Positions 35,223 through 46,900 of a DNA stretch of 64,000 nucleotides are shown here, piece after piece. Origin of the DNA: Pseudomonas schmalbachii (GTDB lineage Bacteria; Pseudomonadota; Gammaproteobacteria; Pseudomonadales; Pseudomonadaceae). Where the stretch lies: NCBI RefSeq assembly GCF_017589465.1, contig NZ_JAELYA010000008.1, positions 124,001 through 188,000 on the forward strand, given 5' to 3'. The notes beneath the pieces are model-generated. The model made no database searches. It was not told the DNA's origin and was given only the letters and a program-made list of their open reading frames with translations. The position numbers were made by a program, and so were the translations under genes. The first letter of the stretch is position 1. Each line of letters starts with the position of its first letter.

Positions 35223-36157
35223 GCGCTGAAATTCTTGCAAGAGTGCTTAGCTCTGCACCGGAGATCGTTGAGGGTATTCGGTCTGGGCTTTATACCGTCT
35301 GGGGTGGTGTCGTCAGGTATTCCGCAGGCAACCCACAGGGCGGGCAGATCGTTGGCCATCTGCAATTCCCCGGTGATGCAGGCCAGGCGTCAGAGCAACT
35401 TGCCAAGCTTCAGCAGGCGCTGAGTGGTGCGCAGGAGTCCCTGGGTGTGTTGCAAAACCTGCAGTATGCGAACTTGGTGCTGTCAGGGCTGAATCTGGCT
35501 GTTTCGGTTGCCGGCTTTGCCATTGTTTGCAGGAAGCTCAATGGCATTTCCGAGCAGCTGCATCAACAGTCGGAAAAGCTCGATGTGTTGATCGAAATGG
35601 CCCGTGATGCCAAGGTCCGGGAAGAGCTGCGTGACAGCGCACGCTTCAGCTCCGTGCTCTGGACGGTCCGCCAGTCTGCCGAGCAGGGTGACCTGCAGGG
35701 GCTCAGAAATCAGGTTGGCAATCTGCGCGAGCAGTATGAGGTCACCAAGCTGACGTTGAACCGGGCGGCGGCAGGAGCCACTGACAAAGGCTTCGTTGAG
35801 TCCCTCGATGTGCTGAAAAACCTGCAGCAACGCATGATGTATCTCGGCTTCATGCAGGCATACGTTCAGCAGCGCACTGCGGGTGAGAAGTACGCCATCA
35901 AGGTGCTGCAAGAATTGCAGGCGGACTGGCTGCAGATCAGTACCGTGGTTGTCGAGGCCATTGCTGCCAATCAGGAGTGGGTCGAACAATTGACCCAGGA
36001 CGCGGGCGATAACGTCGTGTCCTTCCTGGAGTTCCGCAAGCAAACTGCCCCTGCCATCGACTATCAGCTTGGCTTGTTGGAGTATGCCGCGAGTCATCCA
36101 GAAGCGGCCGAGTTGCTCAATGAAGAGGTCTCGGAGATTCGTTTTCTGGCGGCATGA
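35219..36157 (+). CDS. Unknown protein with membrane segment and coiled coil
   Basis: The 312-residue protein is not recognised. It has one hydrophobic segment (ANLVLSGLNLAVSVAGFAIV, about residues 83-102) followed directly by a coiled coil (LNGISEQLHQQSEKLDVLIEMA) and a largely helical C-terminal half. This layout fits a membrane-anchored sensor or effector. It is coupled to the YaaW-like gene by an ATGA overlap and lies 44 bases before the 5'-nucleotidase-like gene. Function should not be assigned beyond this. Confidence 0.6.
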   Translation: MSAEILARVLSSAPEIVEGIRSGLYTVWGGVVRYSAGNPQGGQIVGHLQFPGDAGQASEQLAKLQQALSGAQESLGVLQNLQYANLVLSGLNLAVSVAGFAIVCRKLNGISEQLHQQSEKLDVLIEMARDAKVREELRDSARFSSVLWTVRQSAEQGDLQGLRNQVGNLREQYEVTKLTLNRAAAGATDKGFVESLDVLKNLQQRMMYLGFMQAYVQQRTAGEKYAIKVLQELQADWLQISTVVVEAIAANQEWVEQLTQDAGDNVVSFLEFRKQTAPAIDYQLGLLEYAASHPEAAELLNEEVSEIRFLAA

Positions 36158-36201
36158 AATAGCCGTTCTGACGATACAGAGGATAAAGGGAAGCGTTTGC
36201 G

Positions 36202-37170
36202 ATGGCGTTGGATTTGAGCAAAACCCTGGTGGTGGGCATTTCCGCGACGGCCCTGTACGACATGAGCGAGTCCGATCAGATGTTCAAGGCCGCTTTGGAG
36301 GACGATCCGGAAAGCGTGATCGACAACTACCGCCGATATATGCAGGAGCGTGAGGACGAGCCTCTGGCACCGGGCACCGGTTATCACCTGGTTAAGGCGT
36401 TGCTCGATCTCAACCAGCATATGAAAGGTGGCGAGACCTCCCCACTGGTCGAGGTGGTGGTGATGTCGCGCAATAGCCCGGACACTGGCATCCGCGTGCT
36501 CAAGACTATTCGCCGTGACCTGTTGGCGATTACCCGCTCGGCCTTTACTGGCGGCGAGTCGGTGGCCGACTACATGGATGCCTTCGACGTCGACCTGTTC
36601 CTGACCACCAATGTGGAGGATGCACAAAAGGTCATCGACTCCCGGCAATGTGCCGCTGCTATCCTCAAAGCTCCACCGGCCAACGCCCCGCAAATCCCCG
36701 AGGGCCAGGTGCGCATCGCCTTCGACGGTGACGCGGTGCTGTTCTCCGACGCCAGTGAACTGGTTTACAAAACCCAGGGGCTGGACGCCTTCAAGGCCCA
36801 GGAAGATGCGCTGCAGCACACGCCGATGGAGGAGGGCCCTTACGCCAGTCTGCTGATAAAACTGGCCCGCTTGCAGGAGCGCCTGCCTACTGGCGGCAAG
36901 GACTCACCGATCAGAATTGCTATTGTCACCGCCCGCAATTCGCCCTCTGAAATGCGAGTCATCAATACCCTGCGCGCCTGGGGCGTCTGCGTCGATGAGG
37001 CCTTTTTCCTGGGCGGCGTCGGCAAAGCCAAAGTGCTCAGCGCCTTCACTCCGCACATCTTTTTCGATGACCAAGATGTGCACTTGGAGGCCGCAGCCAA
37101 TTTAGTGCCATCTGGCAAAGTGCCATATCTAACCAAGTCTGGCTTAGCTATTAGCAGTGCAGTGGAGTGA
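36202..37170 (+). CDS. 5'-nucleotidase family protein (cN-I-like)
   Basis: The 322-residue protein resembles cytosolic 5'-nucleotidase I-type enzymes (Pfam 5_nucleotid family PF06189), HAD-fold phosphatases that dephosphorylate nucleoside monophosphates. Typical segments are LVVGISATALYDMSESD, VVVMSRNSPDTGIRV, the acidic VRIAFDGDAVLFSD motif and the second VTARNSP plus HIFFDDQDVHLEAA. The ATG at 36202 lies a good distance after GGGAAG. Between defence genes such an enzyme could adjust nucleotide pools or degrade a nucleotide signal; a plain housekeeping role is also possible. It overlaps the next small gene by four bases. Confidence 0.85.
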   Translation: MALDLSKTLVVGISATALYDMSESDQMFKAALEDDPESVIDNYRRYMQEREDEPLAPGTGYHLVKALLDLNQHMKGGETSPLVEVVVMSRNSPDTGIRVLKTIRRDLLAITRSAFTGGESVADYMDAFDVDLFLTTNVEDAQKVIDSRQCAAAILKAPPANAPQIPEGQVRIAFDGDAVLFSDASELVYKTQGLDAFKAQEDALQHTPMEEGPYASLLIKLARLQERLPTGGKDSPIRIAIVTARNSPSEMRVINTLRAWGVCVDEAFFLGGVGKAKVLSAFTPHIFFDDQDVHLEAAANLVPSGKVPYLTKSGLAISSAVE

Positions 37171-37514
37171 AAGCTTTCATGGTTGATCACACTACTCAGC
37201 TCTACAAACTGGCGAGGACCCCTTCAGGACGCCGGCTGTGGACATACATGGCAGCCATTCTTGAGGTCACGGAAATGGATAAAGGCAAGCCGTTTCCATT
37301 GAAGCGATTTCTGAAAAACTTTCAGACTCACCTGAATGCAGGGCGAATCGAGCGAGTGCCCGAAGGCTACAGACTGACCTGCAGTGGGCAGGGCTATTTT
37401 CAAGACCGCTACCGGGGCGGGAATCCACAGTACGTTGAGCGCGCGGCGGTCGAGCGGATGATCAGCTCTATCCGCACCGGTTGCGGAGAGGGGGATTGGG
37501 TTCCGCTGACCTGA
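37167..37514 (+). CDS. Small hypothetical protein coupled to the 5'-nucleotidase
   Basis: Up to 115 residues from GTG at 37167 (GTGA overlap with the previous stop) or 111 from ATG at 37179, which has GGAG 11 bases upstream. It is basic, with YKLARTPSGRRLWTYMAAIL at the start and FKRFLKNF-like and YRLTCSGQGYFQDRYRGGN segments later. The composition suggests a nucleic-acid-binding or adaptor protein. I do not recognise the family. Its tight coupling suggests action with the nucleotidase. Confidence 0.6.
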   Translation: MKAFMVDHTTQLYKLARTPSGRRLWTYMAAILEVTEMDKGKPFPLKRFLKNFQTHLNAGRIERVPEGYRLTCSGQGYFQDRYRGGNPQYVERAAVERMISSIRTGCGEGDWVPLT

Positions 37515-37565
37515 GGTGTGTGTTCATAGAGATTGGGAAGGGTAATTCCATCAGGGAGGGTTTTC

Positions 37566-40500
37566 ATGTCGTACTCCGTAATCAAGTACTCGTCCTGGCT
37601 GGGTCGCTTTCTCCAGCGCCGTGGGCTTTCAGCGCCTGATCAACGCGGACTCTATGCGTACCACTGCAGTCTCGAAGAGTACGGAGAGCTGCAGCATTTG
37701 CTCCGTGAGTTGGGGGGCTTTGATGCGGCGTTAAAGGACCCGGCAGCCTGTGCCTGTTTGGTACTTTTTGGTTCGGAGTGGTATCGCCGCGAGTACCGCA
37801 GTGAGTATGCCTGGACCTGGGACCCGATCTGGAAAGCTCTGGGGTTCAACCTGTCGCCCGGAGAACTGAGCAAGGCCATTCCGAAAGGGCTGGAGGGATA
37901 CTGGAAGCGTCCTCTTCATTTCTACGACGCAGGTCATCGGGATTTTCTGGGGTCTCTGTTTAGCGAGGGCGGCTTGCCCTTTCAGGTATTGCGAGAGGGA
38001 GGTAGCCGCTTCCAGTCGCTGTTTGATCGTTTGCTAAAGCAGTACGACCAGTGGCATTTGCTGGGGTTCAACACCCTTCAGCAGGTGGAGCAACAACTGG
38101 AGAAGGCAAGCCTTCCTCAGGTGTTTGCCTCGCGTACGTCGGTCGAACTGATTGCGCTTATGGTCGATGAGCTTGTAGCTCTGGTACGGAATTATGGGTT
38201 GTCCCAGGTGGATGAGCCTGTCGCCCGCCTGGATGCGCTGAACCCCAAGTGGCGTGAATTGTTCCCTCTGCCATTGGATAACGAGACTGGCAGCGAACTC
38301 CTCAATGGTCTGTTGAAGAGCGCGACCATCGAGGGCAAAAAGCGACGCCCGAATGCGACTGGATGGTCATGCCGACACTTTTGGCATGAAGCTCAGCCGG
38401 ATGTGCTCAAGGTTCAGGTCTCGATGCCAGGGGAGGTAGTGTTTCGTCTGACTACGCAGCCATCTACTACCCGTTTTGAACTGGCTATTGTCGAAGATGG
38501 GCAGGTGATTGCTGAGCTTGGTCCCGGCTACGCAGTGGTCGACAACGGTGTTGCCCATATCCGGCTGCGTCTACGTGAGGTGATCGGCAAGCGGCGGGAT
38601 TGCAGTGCCCAACTGAGCCTGGTGGCTATGGCTGGTGGCATGCTGATCGCCACCCAGCCGATAGAGGGCAGTGCAGTGGCCCTTGGCGAAGTACCGTTGG
38701 GTTTCGAGCCAGTGAATGATCGCTGGCAGCTGTGCGGTCAGGCTTCATTCAATACGGCTGGTGAAGAGCTGCTGCTGGTGCTGCCCGACGGTGGCAAGTT
38801 GAGCATAGCTGCAGAGGGCGAGGAAGCCGTCTTCAGCGATATGGCACCAGCTTTTTCGCTGCATACGGTAAAGGTTCAGGGCAAGGCGCAGGTCCAGATT
38901 GAGAGTGGTGAACTCTACCGGATACGCACGGGACATGCGGCTGGCATGGGCTTGGGGCTGGAACTGGCTGGCGCCCAGATCGGCTGGCCGACCAAGCCTG
39001 CTCTAACCTTTGTCGGTTTGCCTCGTGTGCAGTGGCCGACCGCTGCTGGGGAGCTACAACAACAGGGTGGTGATCTGTACGTTGCCGGCAAGCAGCCGGG
39101 AAGCGGTCTGTTGCAGGAGATGCTCGGCGCGCAGTATGTATCGGTGCGCAATCGCATTGGCGATACCCTGCTGCGCCGTAGGCTGGGTATTTTGCCGGCA
39201 GATTTCCGTCTGGAGCTGCGCAGTGGTGATAAGCCTGGACAGGGCAGCATTCTGGTGTATACCCGGCAGCGTTGTTTACTTCAGGTGGATGACGACTGTC
39301 TGCAGGTACAGCAGGTCAAGCATGAGGGGCATACCGAGCTTAGGCTTTCGGCAAAAGCCTTTCCTCCGATCAAGGTTCGCCTTTCTGTTACCCCCAGCTT
39401 GCTGGCTGATCCGGTGGAGATTGATCTACCGTTTCCCCATTCGGGTTGTCTGGCCTTCGATGACAGTTGCAAACGGCTGAAGCGCGACCTCAGCGTCGAC
39501 GATCTATTGGGAGCGCGCTTGTATTTGTTTGGTCGGGCTGGCGCACCCTCCCGCTTTGGTCTTGAACTGACTCTTAGGGGCGATACGGCCAAGAACGCCT
39601 GTTACAGCTGGACTTATATCGCTGCAGATAAACCGTTAGAAATCAGTCTTTTCAGTATTCGGGATCAAATTGTCGACTTGCTTTCGCTGCAGTCGGGTAT
39701 TGATCAGGTCGTCGAGTTGCGGGTGTTCGGTGTTGGTCCGGATGCCTCTTACCTCATCCGCAAGTATGTGACGGAAATGGAACTGGATTGCGACCGCCAG
39801 ATACTACACGCGACCAACCTGCGCGATGTTGCCGCTGCTATGCCCGAGCCGGTGTTGATGCTGTTGCATGATCCCATGCGCAGCCCCATCGTTTTGCACT
39901 CACGCACCAGTGAAGGTGTCCCCACTGGCGACTTCGAGTTGCCGAAACAGGTTGAGAAGGACGGTCCCTGGCTGGTGTTGCCAAAATTGGGATCGTCCGT
40001 GTCATTCCGGCCGCTGTTTATTGCCGGAGGCTGGGAGCCTGTGATGCAGATCGATGGGATTCAGAGCCTGCAAAAGGCAGTGTTGACCTTCGATCACGCT
40101 TCGCCGGTCAGCTCCTTCACCTCCGTGCTGGATGCCATGGCGATCAACCCAATGCACAGTGGCTGGCAGTTTCTGCGGGCCTTGTATGAGGCCTACGGCT
40201 ATTTGCCCCTGGCGACCTTCGAGGTCTGGAAGGCTCTGGTAGGACACACTCGCGCGTTGGCAATGGCGCTTTTCAAGTTTGAGATGGAGGCGAAGTTTCT
40301 TGACCGGTTGGAGGCTGAGTTTCCGTTGTTTTGGGAGTTTCTGCCGGTTGCCGAAATCCATCTGGCGACCAAGCGCTTTAGCGCATTCCTCAAGGTGAAG
40401 GGCGTTGCTGAGGACGCCGTTGATGCTTTGATAGGGCGGATGCTTGTGCGCTTGGGGGAGACCTTTCCGGCCTACGGTCAGAGTGTGCAGCGGTTCCTTG

Positions 40501-40901
40501 CAGGCCGGCCAGTTGGCCCGGAGATCAAGGTTCCCCTAGGAGTCTTCAAGGGAGTTCTGCAGGGTTGGTACCTTGAGTTGATCCGTGAGCGCAGTGAGGC
40601 CAAGTGGCCAGAGTTCGGCGGCAAGCGACTGGAGCGTTGGTATAGCAACCAGAGTGCCTCGGTCATTGCTTTCACGTCGGATATGGATTACCGCAAGGCG
40701 GTGCTCTATCTGCCAGTGTTCGCGGCTGCAGTCGCCTGTGGGAAAGCCCAGCTTGCGGATGTATTTGAGGATGACGTCGAGGCGATTTTCTTCCTACGCC
40801 AGGTCCGCGATTTCGATTCGAAGTGGTTCAACTCGATCTATCAATATTGCTTGTTGAACAGCGTTATGGATATGCAGAAGGCAGAGTCGGTTAATGGATA
40901 A
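37566..40901 (+). CDS. druH: Druantia type III protein DruH
   Basis: The 1111-residue protein matches the large, poorly characterised STY4851/ECs_5259-like proteins that accompany DruE in Druantia type III anti-phage systems. No enzymatic motif is visible: the middle looks beta-rich (residues about 270-700, many VxV and LxLxL strands), the ends helical. ATG at 37566 is preferred for its GGGAGG site; the frame is open back to 37533. It overlaps the helicase gene by eight bases, the arrangement expected for druH-druE. Assignment relies on size, order and partner more than on a diagnostic motif. Confidence 0.78.
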   Translation: MSYSVIKYSSWLGRFLQRRGLSAPDQRGLYAYHCSLEEYGELQHLLRELGGFDAALKDPAACACLVLFGSEWYRREYRSEYAWTWDPIWKALGFNLSPGELSKAIPKGLEGYWKRPLHFYDAGHRDFLGSLFSEGGLPFQVLREGGSRFQSLFDRLLKQYDQWHLLGFNTLQQVEQQLEKASLPQVFASRTSVELIALMVDELVALVRNYGLSQVDEPVARLDALNPKWRELFPLPLDNETGSELLNGLLKSATIEGKKRRPNATGWSCRHFWHEAQPDVLKVQVSMPGEVVFRLTTQPSTTRFELAIVEDGQVIAELGPGYAVVDNGVAHIRLRLREVIGKRRDCSAQLSLVAMAGGMLIATQPIEGSAVALGEVPLGFEPVNDRWQLCGQASFNTAGEELLLVLPDGGKLSIAAEGEEAVFSDMAPAFSLHTVKVQGKAQVQIESGELYRIRTGHAAGMGLGLELAGAQIGWPTKPALTFVGLPRVQWPTAAGELQQQGGDLYVAGKQPGSGLLQEMLGAQYVSVRNRIGDTLLRRRLGILPADFRLELRSGDKPGQGSILVYTRQRCLLQVDDDCLQVQQVKHEGHTELRLSAKAFPPIKVRLSVTPSLLADPVEIDLPFPHSGCLAFDDSCKRLKRDLSVDDLLGARLYLFGRAGAPSRFGLELTLRGDTAKNACYSWTYIAADKPLEISLFSIRDQIVDLLSLQSGIDQVVELRVFGVGPDASYLIRKYVTEMELDCDRQILHATNLRDVAAAMPEPVLMLLHDPMRSPIVLHSRTSEGVPTGDFELPKQVEKDGPWLVLPKLGSSVSFRPLFIAGGWEPVMQIDGIQSLQKAVLTFDHASPVSSFTSVLDAMAINPMHSGWQFLRALYEAYGYLPLATFEVWKALVGHTRALAMALFKFEMEAKFLDRLEAEFPLFWEFLPVAEIHLATKRFSAFLKVKGVAEDAVDALIGRMLVRLGETFPAYGQSVQRFLAGRPVGPEIKVPLGVFKGVLQGWYLELIRERSEAKWPEFGGKRLERWYSNQSASVIAFTSDMDYRKAVLYLPVFAAAVACGKAQLADVFEDDVEAIFFLRQVRDFDSKWFNSIYQYCLLNSVMDMQKAESVNG

Positions 40902-43900
40902 GTATTTCTCTGGGCTAGTCGAGCAGGCGCTTTCCCGTACCACTGAGTCCACTTTGAGTATCTTGAGCATTACCGATCCGGGCTTGCGTGAGCACCTGGG
41001 AAGTCTGATGCGCGCAGAGTGCGGGAAAGAGGGTGCATTCCTGGCGCCACCCTTGTTCGAGCAGACCTTTGGTTGGGAAGAGTCGGCGTTCACCATGGAG
41101 CAACTGACGAACAAGGAGCAGTTGCTGAGCAAGGAGATCGTGGCCTCTCTCGATGGTAAGGCGAATGGGCGTTACCGCTTTGGCGCGAGCTGGAAACCCT
41201 TCACACACCAGTTGGCCAGCTGGCGCTCGTTGCTAGAGAAGAAGTATTCAGTGGTCGTCACCAGTGGTACCGGCTCGGGAAAGACCGAATGCTTTATGGT
41301 GGCGGTGCTGGAGGATCTTTATCGCGAGTACCGTGATGCAGGTCGTCAGCCGCTGGTCGGAGTTCGGGCGCTGTTCCTGTATCCACTTAACGCTCTGATC
41401 AACTCGCAGCGCGAACGTTTGAGTGCCTGGACTCAGAGCTTTGGAGGCGGCATTCGCTATTGCCTGTACAACGGCAACACACCGGAGTTGCAGGCGAAGG
41501 TGCGCAGCGAGCAGAGCCAAAAGCCTAACGAAATTCTGTCGCGCGAGCTGATGCGTACGCAACCGGCGCCCATTCTGGTCACCAACGGCACCATGCTCGA
41601 ATACATAATGGTGCGCCAGGTCGATGCGCCCATCGTAAGAATCTCCAGAGAGCAGAAATCGCTGCGCTGGATTGTTCTGGACGAGGCTCACACTTACGTG
41701 GGGTCCCAGGCGGCTGAATTGGCACTGCAGCTGCGACGGGTGATGACAGCCTTCGGCGTGACGCCTAAGGATGTCCGCTTTGTGGCGACCTCGGCGACCA
41801 TTGCCGGCGAGGACGCTGCAGGACAGTTGAAGCAGTTTCTCTCGGATCTGTCGGGGGTGCCGGTTACGCAGATCGATGTTTGGGGGGGTAACCGGGTCAT
41901 TCCTCCTCTTGCACCTTGCCAACAAACGCTGGTTCCTCTGGAAGCGCTCGAATCCATGCCGCCTGTAATTGCGGACGATCCAGAGGTTCATCCGGATCGA
42001 TACGAGGCCCTGGTCCATTCTCCGCAAGCCCGAGCACTGAGAAATCTGCTGGTGGCCACCCCCAAGCCGTTGAAGCTAACCGAGATGGTCAGCCAGATGC
42101 GTCAGGAAGGTGAGTGGTCACTGTCGCAGGACGAAATACTACGTTGGTTGGATGTCTGTTCAGGCACTCGTCCTTCAGCCAGTGAGCCAGCGTTTCTGAA
42201 GCTGCGGGCGCACTTCTTCCAGCGCACTACTCACGGGTTATGGGCCTGCTTCGACAAGTGCTGCTCAGCAAAGTCCGGAACGGCGCTGCAACAAAACTGG
42301 CCCTTTGGTTATGTCTACGCCAATCAGAGGCAAACCTGCAGCTGTGGCAGCCCGGTATTCGAGTTGGCGTTCTGCAATGACTGCAATGAGCCGCATCTGC
42401 TGGCGCGGGATAAGAACGGAAAGCTGGTCCAGTGGGAAAGCTCTGGTGGCGATGAATTTTCCCTGCAGACTGAAACACCTGTTGAGGAGGATGCGGGGGC
42501 TGGTGGCTCAGGGATACTTTCAGCCAAGACACCGCTGGTGCTTTGCTCGTTCGACAATGCCGGCAGCGCATACATCCCCGTTGAGGTCGATAAGTTCGCT
42601 GGTTCCTTCGCATCTGTTTCAGCTGAACGGGTACGGCTTGGGGTTAGAGATCTTGATGCCAAGTGCAGCCGTAACAGCTGTGGATCGAGTGGACTGCATG
42701 GGAATTCTCCTTTCCGCCGCGCAATGCTGGGCGGCCCCTTCTATGTAGCCAATGCCGTGCCGACAGTCCTTGAATACTGTCAAGACTATCAAGAGGAAGA
42801 TCAGACGCCGGAACACGGTCCGCAGTCTCTGCCTGGTAGAGGCCGTCGGCTAATTACCTTCACGGACAGCCGTCAGGGCACGGCGCGCATGGCTGTACGT
42901 ATGCAACAGGAGGCGGAGCGCAGCAGGTTGCGCGGACTTGTCGTGGAGATTTTGAGCTGGCACCAGCGGAGCCAGGCCAGCTCTCAGGCAGATTCCAGCA
43001 GCATCGATCCGTCGGTCTTGCAACAATTCATCGCCAAAGCGAAAGCGGAAGTAGAGCTATACCGCAGCGCTGGTATCAAGGACGAAGTCAGGGCCGCGGA
43101 GGAAAAAGTTACACGGCTCACGGCCATGCTAGCTTCAGCTACTGGAACGAAAGTTAGGCCGACGCTAGTTTCTCTAGCCTGGCCGGAGCTCACCAATGAG
43201 CTCAAGCAGAAGGCGGACCTGAAAGGCTCGATGCTGCTTTACAACAAGTATCAGAAGCCCGAGATCTTCAGGGACAATGATGGCCCCTACAAGCTGGCGG
43301 AGATGTTGCTGTTCCGCGAGTTTATGCGTCGCCCAAAACGGCAGAACAGCCTGGAAACCCAAGGGCTGGTGAAGGTCGGATACGTTGGTATGGATAAGGT
43401 CCAGGAAGTGCCGGCGTACTGGGAGCAGAAAGGTCTGACGCTCGATGATTGGCGTGACTTCCTAAAGGTGGCGCTGGACTTTCATGTTAGGGAGAACAGC
43501 TATATCCAGGTCGATGAAGGGTGGTTGAGTTGGATTGGCAGCCGCTTTTCCGCCAAGAGTCTGCGTAATCCCGAGTCGAAAGAAGCAGATGAGATTCGGG
43601 TCAAGCGCTGGCCTCAGATCCGCAATGGCAACCATTCCCAACGCCTGATCAAACTGTTGTTGCTTGGTGCTGGCCTGAACCCGGCCAGCACGGCCGACGT
43701 TGATCTGGTCAATGCTTGGCTAAGGGCTGCCTGGTTGCAGTTGGCCAGACCGGGCTCGGCGCTGAAGGCTGACGAAAACCGATACTTCCTACCCAGAGAG
43801 CACATGCTGTTCTCGTTGGTTGATCGGGCTTACATCTGTCCGGTTACCAACAAGCTGTTGGATACCACCTTCAAAGGCTTTACGCCCTACCTACCTGCTC

Positions 43901-46900
43901 ACCTGGATTTCTCTCAGTTGACTGAAGAGCGACGCAAGGGGTATCAGGCAGGCCCGGTTGGGCTACCCAACCTGTGGGAGTTTGATCGTTCGCAGGACGA
44001 CTATGCGCTGGGACTGGCGCGAATTAGAAACCTGGTGGCGAATGATCCTCTTGTTAGTGATCTGAGAGCACGGAACCTGTGGACGGACATCAATGATCGG
44101 GCAGTGGAGGGTGGCTTCTATTACCGTACGGCGGAGCACTCGGCCCAGCAGTCTTCTGAACGCCTTGGCTCCTATGAAGAGATGTTCAAGAAGGGACAGC
44201 TCAACGTTCTGAACTGCTCCACCACCATGGAGATGGGCGTAGATATTGGCGGTATTTCCGCTGTGGTCATGAACAATGTGCCACCGCACCCGGCCAACTA
44301 CCTGCAGCGTGCCGGTCGAGCGGGGCGAAGCAAAGAATCCAGGGCGATTACCTACACGCTTTGTAAGAACAACCCGCATGATCAACAGGTTTTCGCCAAT
44401 CCGAGTTGGCCGTTCGAGACCAGGATCCCTGCGCCAGTGGTGGCGTTGAACTCCGAGCGACTCGTACAACGGCACATCAACTCGTTACTGTTGGCGGACT
44501 TTCTCTGCAATGTAGTCGGGCCCACTCAGACTGAGAAAACCAGTCTGAATACACAGTGGTTCTACGACGATAAGCACGGTCTCTCACAATGTGACCGATT
44601 CATTGAGCGGCTGGGGCAAGTTGTCTCCGATTTGGATGACGCGCTCAAAGACTTGGTGAAAGGCACAGCTTTGGTCGGTGTGGACCCGGCCCAGCTGCGC
44701 CGTCGTTCAATCGACTCGATCAAGCCGCTGCAGAGTCGTTGGCTGAAGAGCTATCGCTTCTTACTTTCTGAGGAGAAGCACGCGAAAGCCAACAGCCCCT
44801 ATCTGAAGCGTCTCCAGATTGAAAAGGCTCGCCACTGCAATGAGTACCTGTTGCGGGATCTTGCTGCGCGTACCTTCTTGCCTGGTTATGGCTTCCCTAC
44901 CGACGTGGTGAACTTCGATAACTTCACGATTGAGGATTACATCCGCGAGCAGGACGCAGGGAAAAAGCTGAAGCACGATCGCGAGGACAACGTATCCCGC
45001 TACAAGGGGCTGCCTTCACGCAATCTGTCGATTGCCATTCGCGAGTACGCTCCTGGTGCAGAAATCGTTCTGGATGGCCGGGTGTTCAGGTCTGCCGGCG
45101 TTTCCCTGCACTGGCATAACCTCAATGCTGATAGCAAAGAAGCGCAGAAAATGGACATTGCGTGGCGTTGCGATGTCTGTGGCGCTCTGGACTATGAGGA
45201 AGGGTTGATAAAGACCGATGAGCTGACTTGCAGCAATGTCGATTGCCAGTCACTCATCAAGCCCCAAAACCTTCGCAAGGTCCTGCAGCCCTCTGGTTTT
45301 GTCACCGATGCTTATGAGTCGGCCTCCAATGACATCCAGCATCAGAAATTCATCCCAGTTGAAACCGCCTGGGTTTTCGTCAACGTCAACAAGACTCCAT
45401 TGCCAAACCCGGCGGTTGGGGCAATGGCTTATGGTGCGGATGGAAAGGTCTTCCACCACAGCTCGGGTGAGCACGGAACAGGTTATGCCTTGTGCATGAG
45501 TTGTGGTCGAGCTGAGTCCATGCAGCCGGATAGCGGGTTCCCGCGAGACCTGTCACCGTCTGGCGAGCACTATCCGCCGCGCCCGACCAAAGAGGACAAA
45601 GATCAGAACAACAAGCGCCTTCCCTGCCAGGGTAGCGGGAGCATTCTTCCTAGTGTGAGCCTTGGTGCTGTAGCTACTACTGATGTGTTTGAACTCACCT
45701 TGCACCATCCCGTGCGCGGGGAGTTCATTGCAGACTCAGCGCAGGGAAGTGCAATTGCCATGACGCTAGCAGTGGCTTTGCGGGCTGCGCTGGCCGAGAT
45801 ACTGGGCGTATCTGCTTCCGAATTGGGTTATGCAACTCGGCCAAGCAAACTGCCAAGTGGACAGTCCATTCGCGTCCTTCAGCTTTTCGATGTAATCAGC
45901 GGTGGCGCAGGTTTTGCCACTAGCGCGCCGCTGCATGTCGAGGAGCTGCTGCGGGGGATGGTGAAGAAGCTCGATTGCAAGCATTGTGAAACTGGCTGTA
46001 GTGAGTGCCTGTTGGACTCCCAAACACGGCATGACCACGACAAGCTGGATCGTAAGGCAGCGCTCGACTGGCTGGGCCCAGACTTCATTCATCACGTGGG
46101 TTTGACCGCCGAAAACAAACTCTCCTTTGCCGATGGCCAGTATGCGCCTGGCAGCATTGAGAGCGTTCTGCGCCGGTTGATCAATGAGGGGGCCGAGAGA
46201 ATTACTCTGGTGACCTCTGGTGATATGGCGGAGTGGGATCTTCTTGCTCCACAGTTCCGTAAGGCTATCCAGACCTATGTTCTAGCCGATGAGCTGATTG
46301 TTGATCTGCTCGTCCCGGCAGGTATCACTGATGGGGTTCTTGTGCAGGATCTCCAGCGCCTGTCGGACCTTGGAGTAAACGTCGGGAATGCGATTACTAA
46401 GCCGGGTGAGCATCTCGTTGCCCAAGCCTTTATAGGGGACGAGGTTGTGACGTTGGCCTCGCGCAGCCTCGTGGCAACTGTTCCAGGCAGCAGCTGGCAT
46501 CAAAGCGATGAGCTAGTCGTACTCTCGAAAAGTCAGCCGGAGCTTGGCTGGCAGGCAATGGATCTTTCCAGTGCAACGAGCGACTCCTTCGGCAAGGTAG
46601 CGATCGCCGACATATCAATCCACGAGGAACTCAATGGGTCGCTGCTGCAATTCGGTGAGCGTTTCTGGGAGCTGCTTGGCGCTAGAGATCAGCAAGTTGC
46701 TGACGTGATTTCGACTGCGAAGATCAACAGGCTGACTTACTCAGATCGTTACATTCAGAACCCCGCGGTAGTTACGATTCTGGGTGCAGTTCTAAGAGAT
46801 CTGAAGAGCCGCATTTCTGCGGATGCGGTTGCGCAGGTGAAGACGCTATTCAAATCAGGTCGGCTGCAAGGTCGTAAAGCCTTCGATGACTGGGCCAATC

